Source of the DNA: Didymella arachidicola
Lineage: Eukaryota > Ascomycota > Dothideomycetes > Pleosporales > Didymellaceae
Length of the DNA stretch: 64,000 bases
Reading direction: 5' to 3'
NCBI GenBank assembly: GCA_016630955.3
Contig: CM049985.1
Location: forward strand, 62,001-126,000
This document shows positions 34,358 through 44,216 of the stretch, piece after piece (within the stretch, counting starts at the first letter, position 1; each line of letters opens with the position of its first letter). A program made the translations under genes and the position numbers. The notes below the pieces were generated by a model, which searched no databases, was not told the origin of the DNA, and worked only from the letters and a program-made list of their open reading frames with translations.

Positions 34358-37300
34358 CTACGTGTAGATCTCTTCCGTAAGAGCGTTCAGGCCAACGCCC
34401 TCCTTCGCGATGTCCTCCTCCTTCAGGAACAACAAAGGCATCTCAACGAGGGTACCGCGAATGGTGCTGAGAATCTCCTTTACCTCGCGCACACCTTGCT
34501 CGCCCTGACTGAAGTTCTCCGCAACAACGTGACCCCACTTGTACAAGCTAGGCTTCTTATTCTCCTTGTCTTGCTGACTCTGTCCAAAGAAGCGGCTGTA
34601 GTACTCATCGTATTGCTTCCAGTTCCTCACTTCATCTGAGGGCACAGGGTGGAAGATCTTGCCAAAGGCCTGGGTGTTGGTGTTGGCGCGCCAGTTCCAG
34701 AGGTTTTGGAACTCATCGGACAGCGGGTCTGCAACTTGATTGTCCATATCCGAGCCCCAGTCGTAGCGCTGGGGAACGGTGACGGGCTGCCAGTTGTCGT
34801 CGACGCCGTCAACAGGCTGATGCTTCAGTAGACCAAGGTGCTTGCGGAAGATCTCGCGGCGCAGAGAGGACGCGAAGCGAGAGACTTGGAAGGGGCGGCC
34901 ATCCATGGAAGAGTCAACCAGATCCGGATCGCGGATAATGATTGCAATCTCCGAGTCGTGGTCACCGAGCTGCGAGCGATCGTTCAGGTTGGCAGAGCCG
35001 CAGATCACGGTGGTGTCGTCAGCAATCAGCAGCTTGCTGTGGATGTACAGCTCTTCGCTGACGAAAGCATCCATCTCATCGACGGCGCCACCTTCCCAAG
35101 GAACGTTGCGGATGTCTTCGCCGTTGAGCATGTAGCACTCGCAGACTGAATCCCAACGACCGTCTCCAAGACCTTGGCGACCGCCAATGTTCTGTGCTTC
35201 TTGCTGGTAGCGATTGTAGTCGGATTGTCTGCCATCATTCGGGACACCTGCGTCCTGCTGGGCGTCCAGCTCGTACTGTGACTGAGGTGGGCGACCACCA
35301 CCGTCCATCTCGTGGACACCATACTCGGCGGACGGCGGGGGTCGGTAGGCTTGGTAGTCACGTGTACCCTCATGAGCAGCATCGAAACCTTCGCTAGCCT
35401 GTGCATATGATACGCCGGAGCGCTGCTCGGCTTCTTGCATGACCTTGCTGGCGTTGATGCGATCGTAGCTGCGAAGATTGTAAAACCTGATGTAGTCCAT
35501 CGGGTTGAAGCCAGCCTTTGCGATCTCCTCGTAGATTGAGTGACCTCCACGATTGATCGAATCGTACTGGAACTCCATGATAGCTCGTGTACCTAACGCT
35601 TCGTCAAGCTTGAGGTCTCCGGCAAAAGCCGGTACAGCCGGAATGACAACGATCATCTTGTACTTTTCGCCATTGCGAGCAGCACGGACGATACGTTCGA
35701 CGATAGCAGCACCTACCTGGTTCTTGATCGGACGCTGCTGGTCGCCAGTTGCTGTGATGAAGAACTGGTTCTCAATGTAGACGAAGTGCTGACTGTTCCG
35801 GATGGTCTCAACGTACGCGTTCTGGATCGAGTGCTCGGTCGAGATATTGTGGCTCCACTTCGTAGAGCTGCGGGTGATCTGAGCATCGACGTTGGCGCGC
35901 TGCGCACCGTGTTCAGCATGCGATTGGTACTGCTGCTGATCGTGGTGTGGGCGACCACCATAATGCTCCTCATACTCCTCGTGAACGCGGTCATACATCT
36001 TGCGACGGAAACCACCGCCACGGCCGAACCCTCGTTCGCCTTCCTCTCCATCACCGCCGAGCCCCCGAGAGCCTTCTTCGCCCTCCTCAAACTCGCGTTG
36101 CTGTGGTGGCGGGTATTCGCCGCCTTCTTGAGCGCCGCTTGCAGTATCCGGGAGTCGAAGATATCTGGTTGACTTATGAGAGTACTTCTCGTCGTAGATG
36201 AAGTTCCAGCGCTGGGTGAAGTGCGTGCGAAGATCCTGAACAACGGGGCCGCGCAGATTGAGCGCTACATCAGACCACCCCATACGAGAGCTCTGTGTCC
36301 TGTCGAGCTTGTTCTCCTCCCAGTGATCGACACTGGCGAAGTCTGTATCGGCGTTAGCCTACACATAGATCTATGACATAGTTGTCGCTGGTACTTACCC
36401 AGCATTCGAGCGTTGTTGAAGTCCTGCCCGGGGAACACGATACGATCGAGACTTCCAGGGTGGGCATCAGCGATTGGGTGCGAGTTAGTGTCCCAACGTC
36501 CGTAGCAAAGATCCAATCCGCCCATGAACGCAATGTTCCCGTCGATCAAGCACAGCTTCTCATGATGTGCCCAGTATAGAACAGTATCGCCGGTCGAACC
36601 GTAGACGCTCTTTAGACCATCGAGAGGCAGCTGAGCAATCTTCGCTGGCGAAAAGCTCATATTCTTCATGGAGTTGAAGAATTGGCCAGATAGGACCGAA
36701 GCATCGGGGGTGTGGTCGGGATGCCTGAAGACACCAATGTTCTGGTGGAGCTCCTCCAAGTGGTGCTTGGTGTGAGCACTCGAGACTGTTATAGGTGGTG
36801 CAATCAGCGGGTTTGTCCTTTCCACTTCTTCAAGGGATTTGAATATTACGTCGAGACCGACTCGGGTAAGGCCTTTAGTGATAGGGTCCGTCGAATGTGG
36901 TAATAAAGAATGTAGATAATTGGGCAACAATGGATTCAACTTACGCGTCAAAGCCTGGGTGACCTCCTTGTAGACTATTACATTGACTCTGACACCACGC
37001 TCGGCAGCGGCCAGAAGCATACGATCAACACGGTACTGCTGGTTCTTGGCCGGAGGTCGCCTGAGATAGAGCTCTGGCGAGAGCCACCAATCCAAGATCC
37101 AGATGGACTCGCGAGCTTGTTCCAACGCAACCGATACGGCATGCATGTACGAAGCTCCGTCCACATACCACTTGATGTCATTGCCATGGCGCTCAGGAGC
37201 GAAGCTCAAGAAGCGGTGCTGGTTGTGGTATTCTTGTCCGGGCTGCGGCTCGCCCTGTTGCTGTGCCTGAGCAGGAGCATCGTCTTTTCCTGAGAAGGAT

Positions 37301-37748
37301 TCTTTGAGTTCGGCGCCGATTTTATGAACCTCCTTGTGGAGCTTATCGAAGAGGAAAGACATGCCGCCAGAACTGGATGAGCCTTGTTGAGGCTGCGACG
37401 ACTGGCAGGATGTGTTAGAGAAGGGTCGTGTGAGAAGAGAGAACGAGCAGCGGCACTAGAAAGCTGCAATGGCCTAGCAAGGATAACAGCAGGATAAGGT
37501 GCAGGTCCGCAGGAGACCGAGCCCGCGAGGGGCTAGTGATGCTCCATACCGCTTCTTGCACGACCATGAAACTGCGCATCATGCGCTCTGTGTACCAATG
37601 ACAGCATTGTGGACAGGAGAGCACCTACCTCCTTCTTGCCCCCAAAGAAGCGCCGACCCATATCACCCACGAAGCCACGATCCCCTTCTTGTCCCTCGCC
37701 TTGGCCATAATAGTCCCCGTAGGCCAGATCATCGTCCCTGCGCGACAT
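34358..37748 (-). CDS. SPO14: phospholipase D
   Basis: Hydrolyses phosphatidylcholine to phosphatidic acid and choline at membranes. Exons 37748-37629, 37401-36945, 36785-36399 and 36342-34358 give 982 aa. Both HKD catalytic motifs are intact: HEKLCLID near residues 267-274 in a WAHHEK context, and HSKLLIADD near 756, followed by GSANLNDRSQLGDHDSEIAI. No PX or PH domain is visible ahead of the first motif, unlike yeast Spo14, so it is closer to the shorter fungal PldA type. The start is Tyr/Gly/Glu-rich (MSRRDDDLAYGDYYGQ). An insert rich in Gly/Arg/Glu/Gln separates the halves. Intron 2 (159 nt) is stop-free and a multiple of three; removing it joins EVTQAL to TLSSAHTKHHLEEL as in relatives. 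The gene is divergent from cyanase. Confidence 0.93.
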
Positions 37749-38282
37749 GTTGAACGGCAGGGAATTGCTCAGGTACCTCAGCCTCTACTCGAACTGGAGT
37801 AATGTGTGTTCAACGGCGGTGATGACGCAGGCTGGACCCTGGAAGCGGGGCAACGTCAACAAGGAAGGCGCAGCAGCTGAGACATCACGGTTGCCAACGA
37901 CAAGCTGGAACCGCGCAATACGAGATGTTTGAGTAAGGGAGACAACAAACAGCTCATTTCACAAATCTGTTAGTGCTTTTAATCCGTCTACGAATTGATT
38001 AAAGCTTCTGGCGATTAGCTTGGCCCCTCACCCCCGCACACGGTAAGCTCCCGCTTCCTTCTCCAACTCCCACGCGCCATCACCTTCCTAGCCTTGCCGT
38101 ACAGGCGTGTCAGAACACCGCGGAGAAATACATACCGCACCTCCAGGCCCAGAGCTCTACCGAATCCCTACAAGGGCATAGATTCGGACTGATGAACCCA
38201 AGACGTGACTGGTGCGGAGATGGGTACGTCATGTAGATCATTCTGAACAACCTCAGCAATCGAACAGCTCAATCGTTCCGTC

Positions 38283-38288
38283 TTATCT
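38283..38288 (-). promoter_or_regulatory. GATA-factor site (AGATAA on minus strand)
   Basis: TTATCT on the plus strand equals AGATAA, a match to the HGATAR consensus of AreA/Nit2 nitrogen regulators, 65 bp before the long-form cyanase ATG. Cyanase releases ammonia from cyanate, so nitrogen control is plausible. A single hexamer is weak evidence. Confidence 0.3.
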
Positions 38289-38324
38289 TTCCCCTCTCTA
38301 CTACACCTGCAGCTTTACAGTAGC

Positions 38325-38330
38325 TATAAA
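38325..38330 (+). promoter_or_regulatory. TATA box of cyanase
   Basis: TATAAA lies 28 bp before the first cyanase ATG (38353) and 154 bp before the second (38479). Fungal transcripts usually start 30 or more bases past the TATA box, so many would begin after the first ATG. Confidence 0.45.
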
Positions 38331-38352
38331 TCTCCAAAAGAGCTCTGCCGTC

Positions 38353-39062
38353 ATGTCCTCCGTGTCTCGTCTCGCTGTTTCTGCTCGTCTCGCTTCTCGT
38401 GCACTTGTACCCGCGACAGCTCCGTTGCGATCAGCCACGTTCACAGCCACCCGGTGCTTTCATTCCACACCAGCAAACATGTCTCAGCACCCAATTGCGA
38501 CACTTCAGGTACGAGCAAGTCCCGTGCTTATCGAGACACCGCTAACATCTTTCAGGAAGATCTGATCCCCAGACTTCCCCCATCCTCGCCCACTCTCTTC
38601 GAGGCCAAGAAGAAGAAGAACCTCAGCTTCGAGGTAATCGCAAAGGAAGTCGGCCGTGATGAGGTAGCAATTGCAGCTCTGTTCTACGGGCAAGCCATGG
38701 CTTCCTTGGAAGACATCCAGAAGCTGTCCAAGGTCCTCGACATCCCTACTGAGACACTCGAGTCGCAGCTTTCAGGCTTTCCCGACCGCGGCCGATCGCT
38801 CGAGATGCCTCCCAAGGACCCGCTCGTATACCGCTTGTACGAGATTGTGCAGAACTATGGATATGCGTACAAGGCTGTGCTGAATGAGAAGTTTGGAGAT
38901 GGCATCATGAGTGCTATCTCGTTCTCAACCAAGGTAGAGAAGGAGACTGACGAGAAGGGTGAATGGGCGAAGATCACACTGAGGGGAAAGTGGTATGTAT
39001 TCTATTTCGATTCCTCCAAGCACTTGCTAATGATCTCCAGGCTACCGTACTCGCGTTTCTAA
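38353..39062 (+). CDS. CYN1: cyanate hydratase (cyanase), with N-terminal extension
   Basis: Converts cyanate and bicarbonate to ammonia and carbon dioxide. Exons 38353-38508, 38556-38992 and 39041-39062 give 204 aa. From residue 43 (MSQHPIATLQ) the protein matches standard fungal cyanase: LFEAKKKKNLSFEVIAKEVG (helix-turn-helix-like N domain), SGFPDRGRSLEMPPKDPL, YRLYEIVQNYGYAYKA, DGIMSAISFS and a last exon of LPYSRF. The catalytic triad is R145, E148 and S171, with spacing identical to E. coli R96/E99/S122. The 42-residue extension (MSSVSRLAVSARLASRALVP...) is Arg/Ser/Ala-rich without acids, like a mitochondrial presequence. The final coding exon is only 22 nt. Introns are 47 and 48 nt, GT-AG. 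Confidence 0.96.
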
Positions 39063-39478
39063 GCGTTGTGATAAGAAGTTAACACATGATCTCTTTTTGC
39101 GATGTATATATTCGAATCAGAGGCCTCTCATACTTTCATCGAGTTCTTGATTTAACTACCTTTTGCAAGTCATCTATTTGATTTGGTGAAGAATACGCAG
39201 CAAGCCGTGTGTTTTGGCGTTGGTTGCTTGCGCGCGCAGAAACCGGCTCCTACGCCTGTCGCAACTTCTCTCTCACCTCGCTCGCCCCATGACCAGCCCA
39301 GTGCCCCACATTGGCTACCTGGGTACCTCTGTATCTTTTCATCTTCTCCCAGGCTAAACCAATCCCACTTTACCGTCAATCGCCTCCAAGTCGAGACCTT
39401 ACACTTGGGTCTGCCACTACTCACGCACACAAACACCCACACCCGCCCCGCGTAGCATAGACGCCCACACTGCTCACC
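39063..39478. promoter_or_regulatory. intergenic and C2H2 gene promoter
   Basis: 416 bp. The last 100 bp are CA/C-rich (ACACAAACACCCACACCCGCC), typical of a fungal leader. No TATA element seen. Confidence 0.45.
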
Positions 39479-40966
39479 ATGCCTGCAGTCATGGATGCAA
39501 CGAAGGTAAAGTGCACGTACAAGGACTGCGACTTGTACTTCGGGACCGAGAAGGCGATGAAGAGCCACAAGAAGCATGACGACGACCACGATTACTGCCA
39601 CAAGTGCGACGAAGATTTCGATAGTTTCGACGACCTAGCTCATCACAAGATCTACCGGCCAGACATGCACAACAAGGCCTGTCGTGTATGTGGTCAAGAG
39701 TTCAAGTCCGACTCTGGCCTGAAACGTCACATCGAGCTAGTAATATTACACGTACTCCTTCACAGAGCAATCCACTGACAAAGGCAGTCTCACAAAGTCG
39801 ACCAGCAGCTGACCTGCATTGGCTGCAAGAAGTCCTTCTACCGCGCCTGTCTGTTCGTGGAGCACCTCGAGTTCGGATACTGCGATGTGATTTCCGCGTC
39901 CCAGTTCCAAGGCCATATTGTTCACAAGCATTTAGTCACGGCGCTCCTGAGAGACAACGATGCTTACAGGCAATTCCAAGCCAAGCAGGCGAAATTCGAG
40001 GCAGCCCATGGTGACTTCGAAGAGGAGGGCGGTATCTGCCTGGACAACCCTCTAGATCGAGAGGAGGAAGTGGAAGTCGCGTTTGCTGCCATCCAGCCCG
40101 ACGTGCACGCGACGCCTACGCACACTACCGGAGAACACTATCCAGCACTACCTCCGCAGACTCGGGCCTATAAGTACCATGTGGACGAGGTTGCATCCAC
40201 ATTCGGCGGCTTGTCTGTCATTGATGATGATGGCAGCAGCACTGTGATGGGCGCTTGCAGCTCTGCAGCTCCATCTGTGTACGGCAGCTCCACCTATGCT
40301 CCGTCCGCATCCACAGCTCGCAAGGAAAAGGTCTGGGTCGACCGCAATGGCAAGTCGGCTAGCAGCGCCTTATTCCCCAACGCAAAGTCTACGCCAGCTC
40401 CTAAGGAGTTCTCCATTGCTGCTCATGACGAGTACATGGAACGAGAGCATGGCATCAACATCATGAAGACTCGCTTCTGGGATCCACTGAGCGTCGACTG
40501 GAATCCAGAGCGTTTTTACGACTCGGTCATCGACAAGTACAACTGTCCTTTCGTGTGCGAGCTTACGTTCCCTACTCCGTCCGACCTGAACAAACACATC
40601 AACAGCGATCACCGCCTCACTCGCATGTCGTGCCCAACATGCCTCAACGGCTTCAAGAGTGTCACGGCACTGATAGCCCATTGTGAGAGCCGGGGATCCA
40701 AGTGTCTGATCAACAAGGCTGGTGACTTCAACATCTTCCTCGATCGCATCTCTGGCGGCTTCCTTAGCGTCAGGGAGAAGACTCGCCCTGACCATCTCAA
40801 CAACCCAACGGTTATGCTCACAGATCCCGGCACTAACAAACTGGAGAAGTACCAGCCTCCGGTGGCTACGTACCTCCAGTACGAGGTCACGACACCTCCA
40901 GACTGGAAGGAGCCTACTAGGGGTGGTGTGCAGATAGGCTACCCTGTGCAGCGGAGCCAGTGGTAG
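39479..40966 (+). CDS. multi-C2H2 zinc-finger protein
   Basis: Exons 39479-39739 and 39788-40966, joined by a 48-nt GT-AG intron, give 479 aa. The N-terminus has clustered fingers: CTYKDCDLYFGTEKAMKSH (from residue 12), YCHKCDEDFDSFDDLAHH, ACRVCGQEFKSDSGLKRH completed across the intron by ELSH, and a degenerate LTCIGCKKSFYRACLFVEHL. After a Ser/Thr/Ala-rich middle (GSSTYAPSASTARKE) come two more: CELTFPTPSDLNKHINSDH near residue 340 and CPTCLNGFKSVTALIAHC near 370. This two-cluster layout recurs in Pezizomycotina proteins of unknown role. DNA or RNA binding is possible; no target is known. Confidence 0.9.
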
Positions 40967-42060
40967 AGCCATGGAGGGGATGTGGAGTGGACGTCTAGAG
41001 ACGGTATGGCAGGGCTGGAGTGACTGTCATGTCAGGCTCAGTGGAGCTAGGCTGGATTTTGTGCTTGGGAAAAGGCAGAAGGCTGCGACTTGGGAGGGAT
41101 GATGTTGATTTATGGGGAAAGTGCTTTGGCTGTTTCCAATTTTGTCCTCGATGACGATGCAGCGAGGAGATGATCAGCCCTTGTGGGCCACGACAAGTAA
41201 CTACGTAGCATCATAAAAGCGTGTCTTTGACATAGTATTCTCTCTTGTATCTGTGTGAAGCGTGCGTGTACAAGTCTTTACGTAGTGTTAAATGGGTACT
41301 GGTCACGACACAGCCAGCAGAAAGTACAGTCAACGACAAAGCGCTTAGCGCAGGGTTTGCCGCGTGGCGATCTCCACCTGTTATTTCGTAGGTTTGCGAG
41401 GGCTGTGGTCGACAGGCTTGGCTGCGCTGTCAGCAGCCGAGCTGTGTCAAGAGCAAGGCATGCAGGCAGCGACCGTCATAGTCAGATGCAGGCAAGAGTG
41501 TTTCGTCGAGGCAGGATTTGCTGCGCGTGGCTCCATCAAAGCGGCGAGTAATTATTTAAAGCTCGCTGCGGACCAAAGCCACTGCAGATCGCGAGGTTTC
41601 GGGCTAGCTAGCCAGGGGTCGCAAGGCTGAGGCTGTGCTTGCCATCCCGAGCGGCTTGCGTAGCCGTCGTCGACCTCTCTCGTGCTCGACCCATCACTTT
41701 GCTTGCAGCTGGAGACGAGCCTGTTGTACTAATAGCGCTGCTCTCTTGGTACTTTTTTGCGCTCTTTTCTCGCTTCGTGCAGGTGCATTCGACCGGCCTA
41801 ATAACACGCTCGCTGCTGTTCGCTGTTTCTTGGTAGCACCTCCGCCGCAACCACCGCCGCCCATCACCGCCCACCGCCGCCCCGGGTTCCGAGCGGGAGT
41901 TATACGAGCATCTTGGGCCTCGCCAGCTCCACAGTGACCGCGCAGTGCTGCTCCCCAATCCCGGCGCTTGCATACCGCCTCTGCGGCCTCATAGTCGACC
42001 CGCTACCGTCCCGTCGCGCGTAGCTGCACCCGTCCTCTCCCAGTTCCAGTCCCGCTCACC
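40967..42060. promoter_or_regulatory. rhomboid gene promoter and leader
   Basis: 1.1 kb. The last ~250 bp are C-rich with CCGCC repeats (41840-41885), resembling a long leader. Upstream open frames are short and unconvincing. Confidence 0.45.
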
Positions 42061-43794
42061 ATGGCGGCGAACGACTACTACAACTCGTCGTATCCGCCCA
42101 CGGGCCCAGCGACGGGACATGCAGCCAGCCCCCTCGACCGAACAGACGCGCCACTCCCGCCCGTACCAGGCAAGCAGTCGCAACATGTCGTCTCGCCCGT
42201 CACCTCGCCCTTTGACGAACACAAGTACCCGCCCTACCCGTCCAACAGCCACGACGCCACACACTCGTCGGGCGCGCTGGGCGGATACCCAGACACTTCC
42301 TACCACGGGCCGTCCCAGGACGCACAGAACACATTCGCCTCGCCGTACGACACGCCGCCCGCGCAAGGCCACAACGATCCCTTTGCAGACCACAACGCCA
42401 TCCCGCTGCAGAACAAGATGAGCGGCATGAGCCAGCAGCCGCTCGCCTACAGCGCAGACCCAGAGCGCGTCTACCCGGCGCCAGAGAAGAGGCGGAGAAA
42501 GCACAAGAAGAAGGAAGGCTGGTTCAGCGGACGCATCACGTGGGTCGTCTACATCCTCACCACCGTCCAGATCGGCGTCTTCGTGGGCGAGATCATCAAG
42601 AACGGCATCCTCACCGGGTCGCCCATCCAGACGAAGCCCAACTTCAACATCATGATTGGGCCGTCATCATATGTCTTGATCAACATGGGCGCCCGCTTCA
42701 CGCCCTGCATGCACAACATCAAGCAGATCATTGCAGCAGAGGTCACCTCATGGCCCTGCCCGAACTTGACCTCTCTCGACGCTGGCAGCCTCACGTGTTC
42801 GCTCAACGAGCTCTGCGGCCTTGGCGGCGTCCCCGACCAGACCGGCGTGACAGACTTCAGGGACCGATCCAAGGAGCCCAACCAGTGGTACCGCTTCATC
42901 GTCCCCATGTTCCTCCACGCAGGCATCATCCACATTGGGTTCAACATGCTGCTCCAACTGACGCTAGGTCGAGATATGGAGAAGCAGATTGGCCCCATCC
43001 GCTTCTCCCTGGTCTACTTCAGCGCAGGCATCTTCGGATTCGTACTGGGCGGCAACTACGCAGCAGATGGTATTACCTCTGTCGGCGCATCCGGCTCGCT
43101 CTTCGGCATCCTCGCACTAACCCTCCTCGATCTCTTCTACAACTGGTCCTCGCGCCGCTCGCCCATCAAGGACCTGCTCTTCCTCCTCCTCGACATCGCC
43201 ATCTCCTTCGTCCTCGGTCTGCTCCCCGGCCTCGACAACTTCTCCCACATTGGCGGTTTCCTCATGGGCATCGTCCTCGGCATCTGCCTCCTGCACTCGC
43301 CGCAAGCCCTGCGCGAACGCACAGGCGAAGACGAACCCCCTTACACCACCGTCAGCAACCCCATCCATGACCCGCAATCCGACCCCTCGCACCCGCCCAT
43401 GGCGAGCAAGAGCCCCGTCGTCGGCCTCCGCCACTTCGCCAAGCAGCCCCTCAGCTTCTTCAAGGGCCGCAAGCCGCTGTGGTGGGCCTGGTGGTTTCTA
43501 AGGGCGGGCGGCCTGGTCGCGGCGTTTGTGGGGTTTATTTTGCTGCTGCGGAATTTCTACGAGTGGCGCAATACGTGCTCCTGGTGCAAGCATCTGACGT
43601 GCTTGGTGAGTTGTCTTGAAATGTTCTGGGAGATATGTTTTGCTAATGGTGTACAGCCTATCAAGACGAATGGCGTCGAGTGGTGCGATATTGGAGGGTT
43701 GAATTTGACGACTACGTCGAGTCAGAATTCGAAGAGGGATCTGGGGTTTGATGTCGCGGCGTATGCGCTGGATAGCTTTGCGGGGGCATACTAG
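42061..43794 (+). CDS. rhomboid family intramembrane serine protease
   Basis: Exons 42061-43605 and 43657-43794 give 560 aa. The first ~155 residues are a Pro/Tyr/Ser-rich cytosolic region ending in a basic cluster (RRRKHKKKEGW). The first membrane span is VVYILTTVQIGVFVGEI (about 162-178), then a luminal loop with paired Cys (RFTPCMHNIK, WPCPN, CSLNELCGLGG). The rhomboid core has HAGIIHIGFNMLLQL (HxxxN motif), VGASGSLFG with the nucleophile S344 and FSHIGGFLMG with the general base H396, so the dyad is intact. A C-terminal span follows. The 51-nt intron is a multiple of three and stop-free. The size fits the larger secretory-pathway rhomboids rather than Rbd2/RbdA (about 270 aa) or mitochondrial Pcp1. 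It is followed 421 bp downstream by dscA. Confidence 0.92.
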   Translation: MAANDYYNSSYPPTGPATGHAASPLDRTDAPLPPVPGKQSQHVVSPVTSPFDEHKYPPYPSNSHDATHSSGALGGYPDTSYHGPSQDAQNTFASPYDTPPAQGHNDPFADHNAIPLQNKMSGMSQQPLAYSADPERVYPAPEKRRRKHKKKEGWFSGRITWVVYILTTVQIGVFVGEIIKNGILTGSPIQTKPNFNIMIGPSSYVLINMGARFTPCMHNIKQIIAAEVTSWPCPNLTSLDAGSLTCSLNELCGLGGVPDQTGVTDFRDRSKEPNQWYRFIVPMFLHAGIIHIGFNMLLQLTLGRDMEKQIGPIRFSLVYFSAGIFGFVLGGNYAADGITSVGASGSLFGILALTLLDLFYNWSSRRSPIKDLLFLLLDIAISFVLGLLPGLDNFSHIGGFLMGIVLGICLLHSPQALRERTGEDEPPYTTVSNPIHDPQSDPSHPPMASKSPVVGLRHFAKQPLSFFKGRKPLWWAWWFLRAGGLVAAFVGFILLLRNFYEWRNTCSWCKHLTCLVSCLEMFWEICFANGVQPIKTNGVEWCDIGGLNLTTTSSQNSKRDLGFDVAAYALDSFAGAY

Positions 43795-44215
43795 GGAGAT
43801 GATGCTCTGGGTGTGTGAGAGGGAGTATTTGGATACCAGACCCTGAATGAGATTTGGAGTCGAGGTTAGAAAACATGCATAGCCCTGGCGTTAGACGTTG
43901 TTATATCTCAGCGTAGATTATCCGTCGAGTTGTCTTGACGACAATGCTACATGGGGTTACTTGTAGCGGAAACACGGAGAATCAGTCCTTGTACATCGGC
44001 TAGGCAGCTGTGACAAGCTTTATGCTCACGTCATTTTCCTTGAGGTGAATAATTGCCTGTGCTCCGAAAGCTACCCCCCAAGCTCGCCGCGCTCCGCACA
44101 CCCCCGAAGCACATCCCTGCACTTGCATCACATCACGCATCACCACCACCACCTCAGTCAACACCTCAACACTCCACGCCTCGATGGCCCCTAACAACAC
44201 GCAGCGCCCGCCGTG
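43795..44215. promoter_or_regulatory. rhomboid-dscA intergenic and dscA leader
   Basis: 421 bp holding the rhomboid 3' UTR and the dscA promoter and leader, including a short uORF at 44184-44216. Confidence 0.5.
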
Positions 44216-44216
44216 A
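44184..44216 (+). CDS. uORF overlapping the dscA start (TGATG)
   Basis: ATG followed by nine sense codons (MAPNNTQRPP) and TGA, whose last base is the A of the dscA ATG. The uORF stop and main start thus share one base. Such overlaps permit termination-reinitiation. Whether transcripts include the uORF ATG cannot be told from sequence. Confidence 0.6.
   Translation: MAPNNTQRPP

Larger units (their letters stand above)
37749..38352. promoter_or_regulatory. divergent promoter, phospholipase D / cyanase
   Basis: 604 bp shared between the two genes. On the cyanase side are one GATA-type site and a TATA box, listed separately. Confidence 0.55.
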
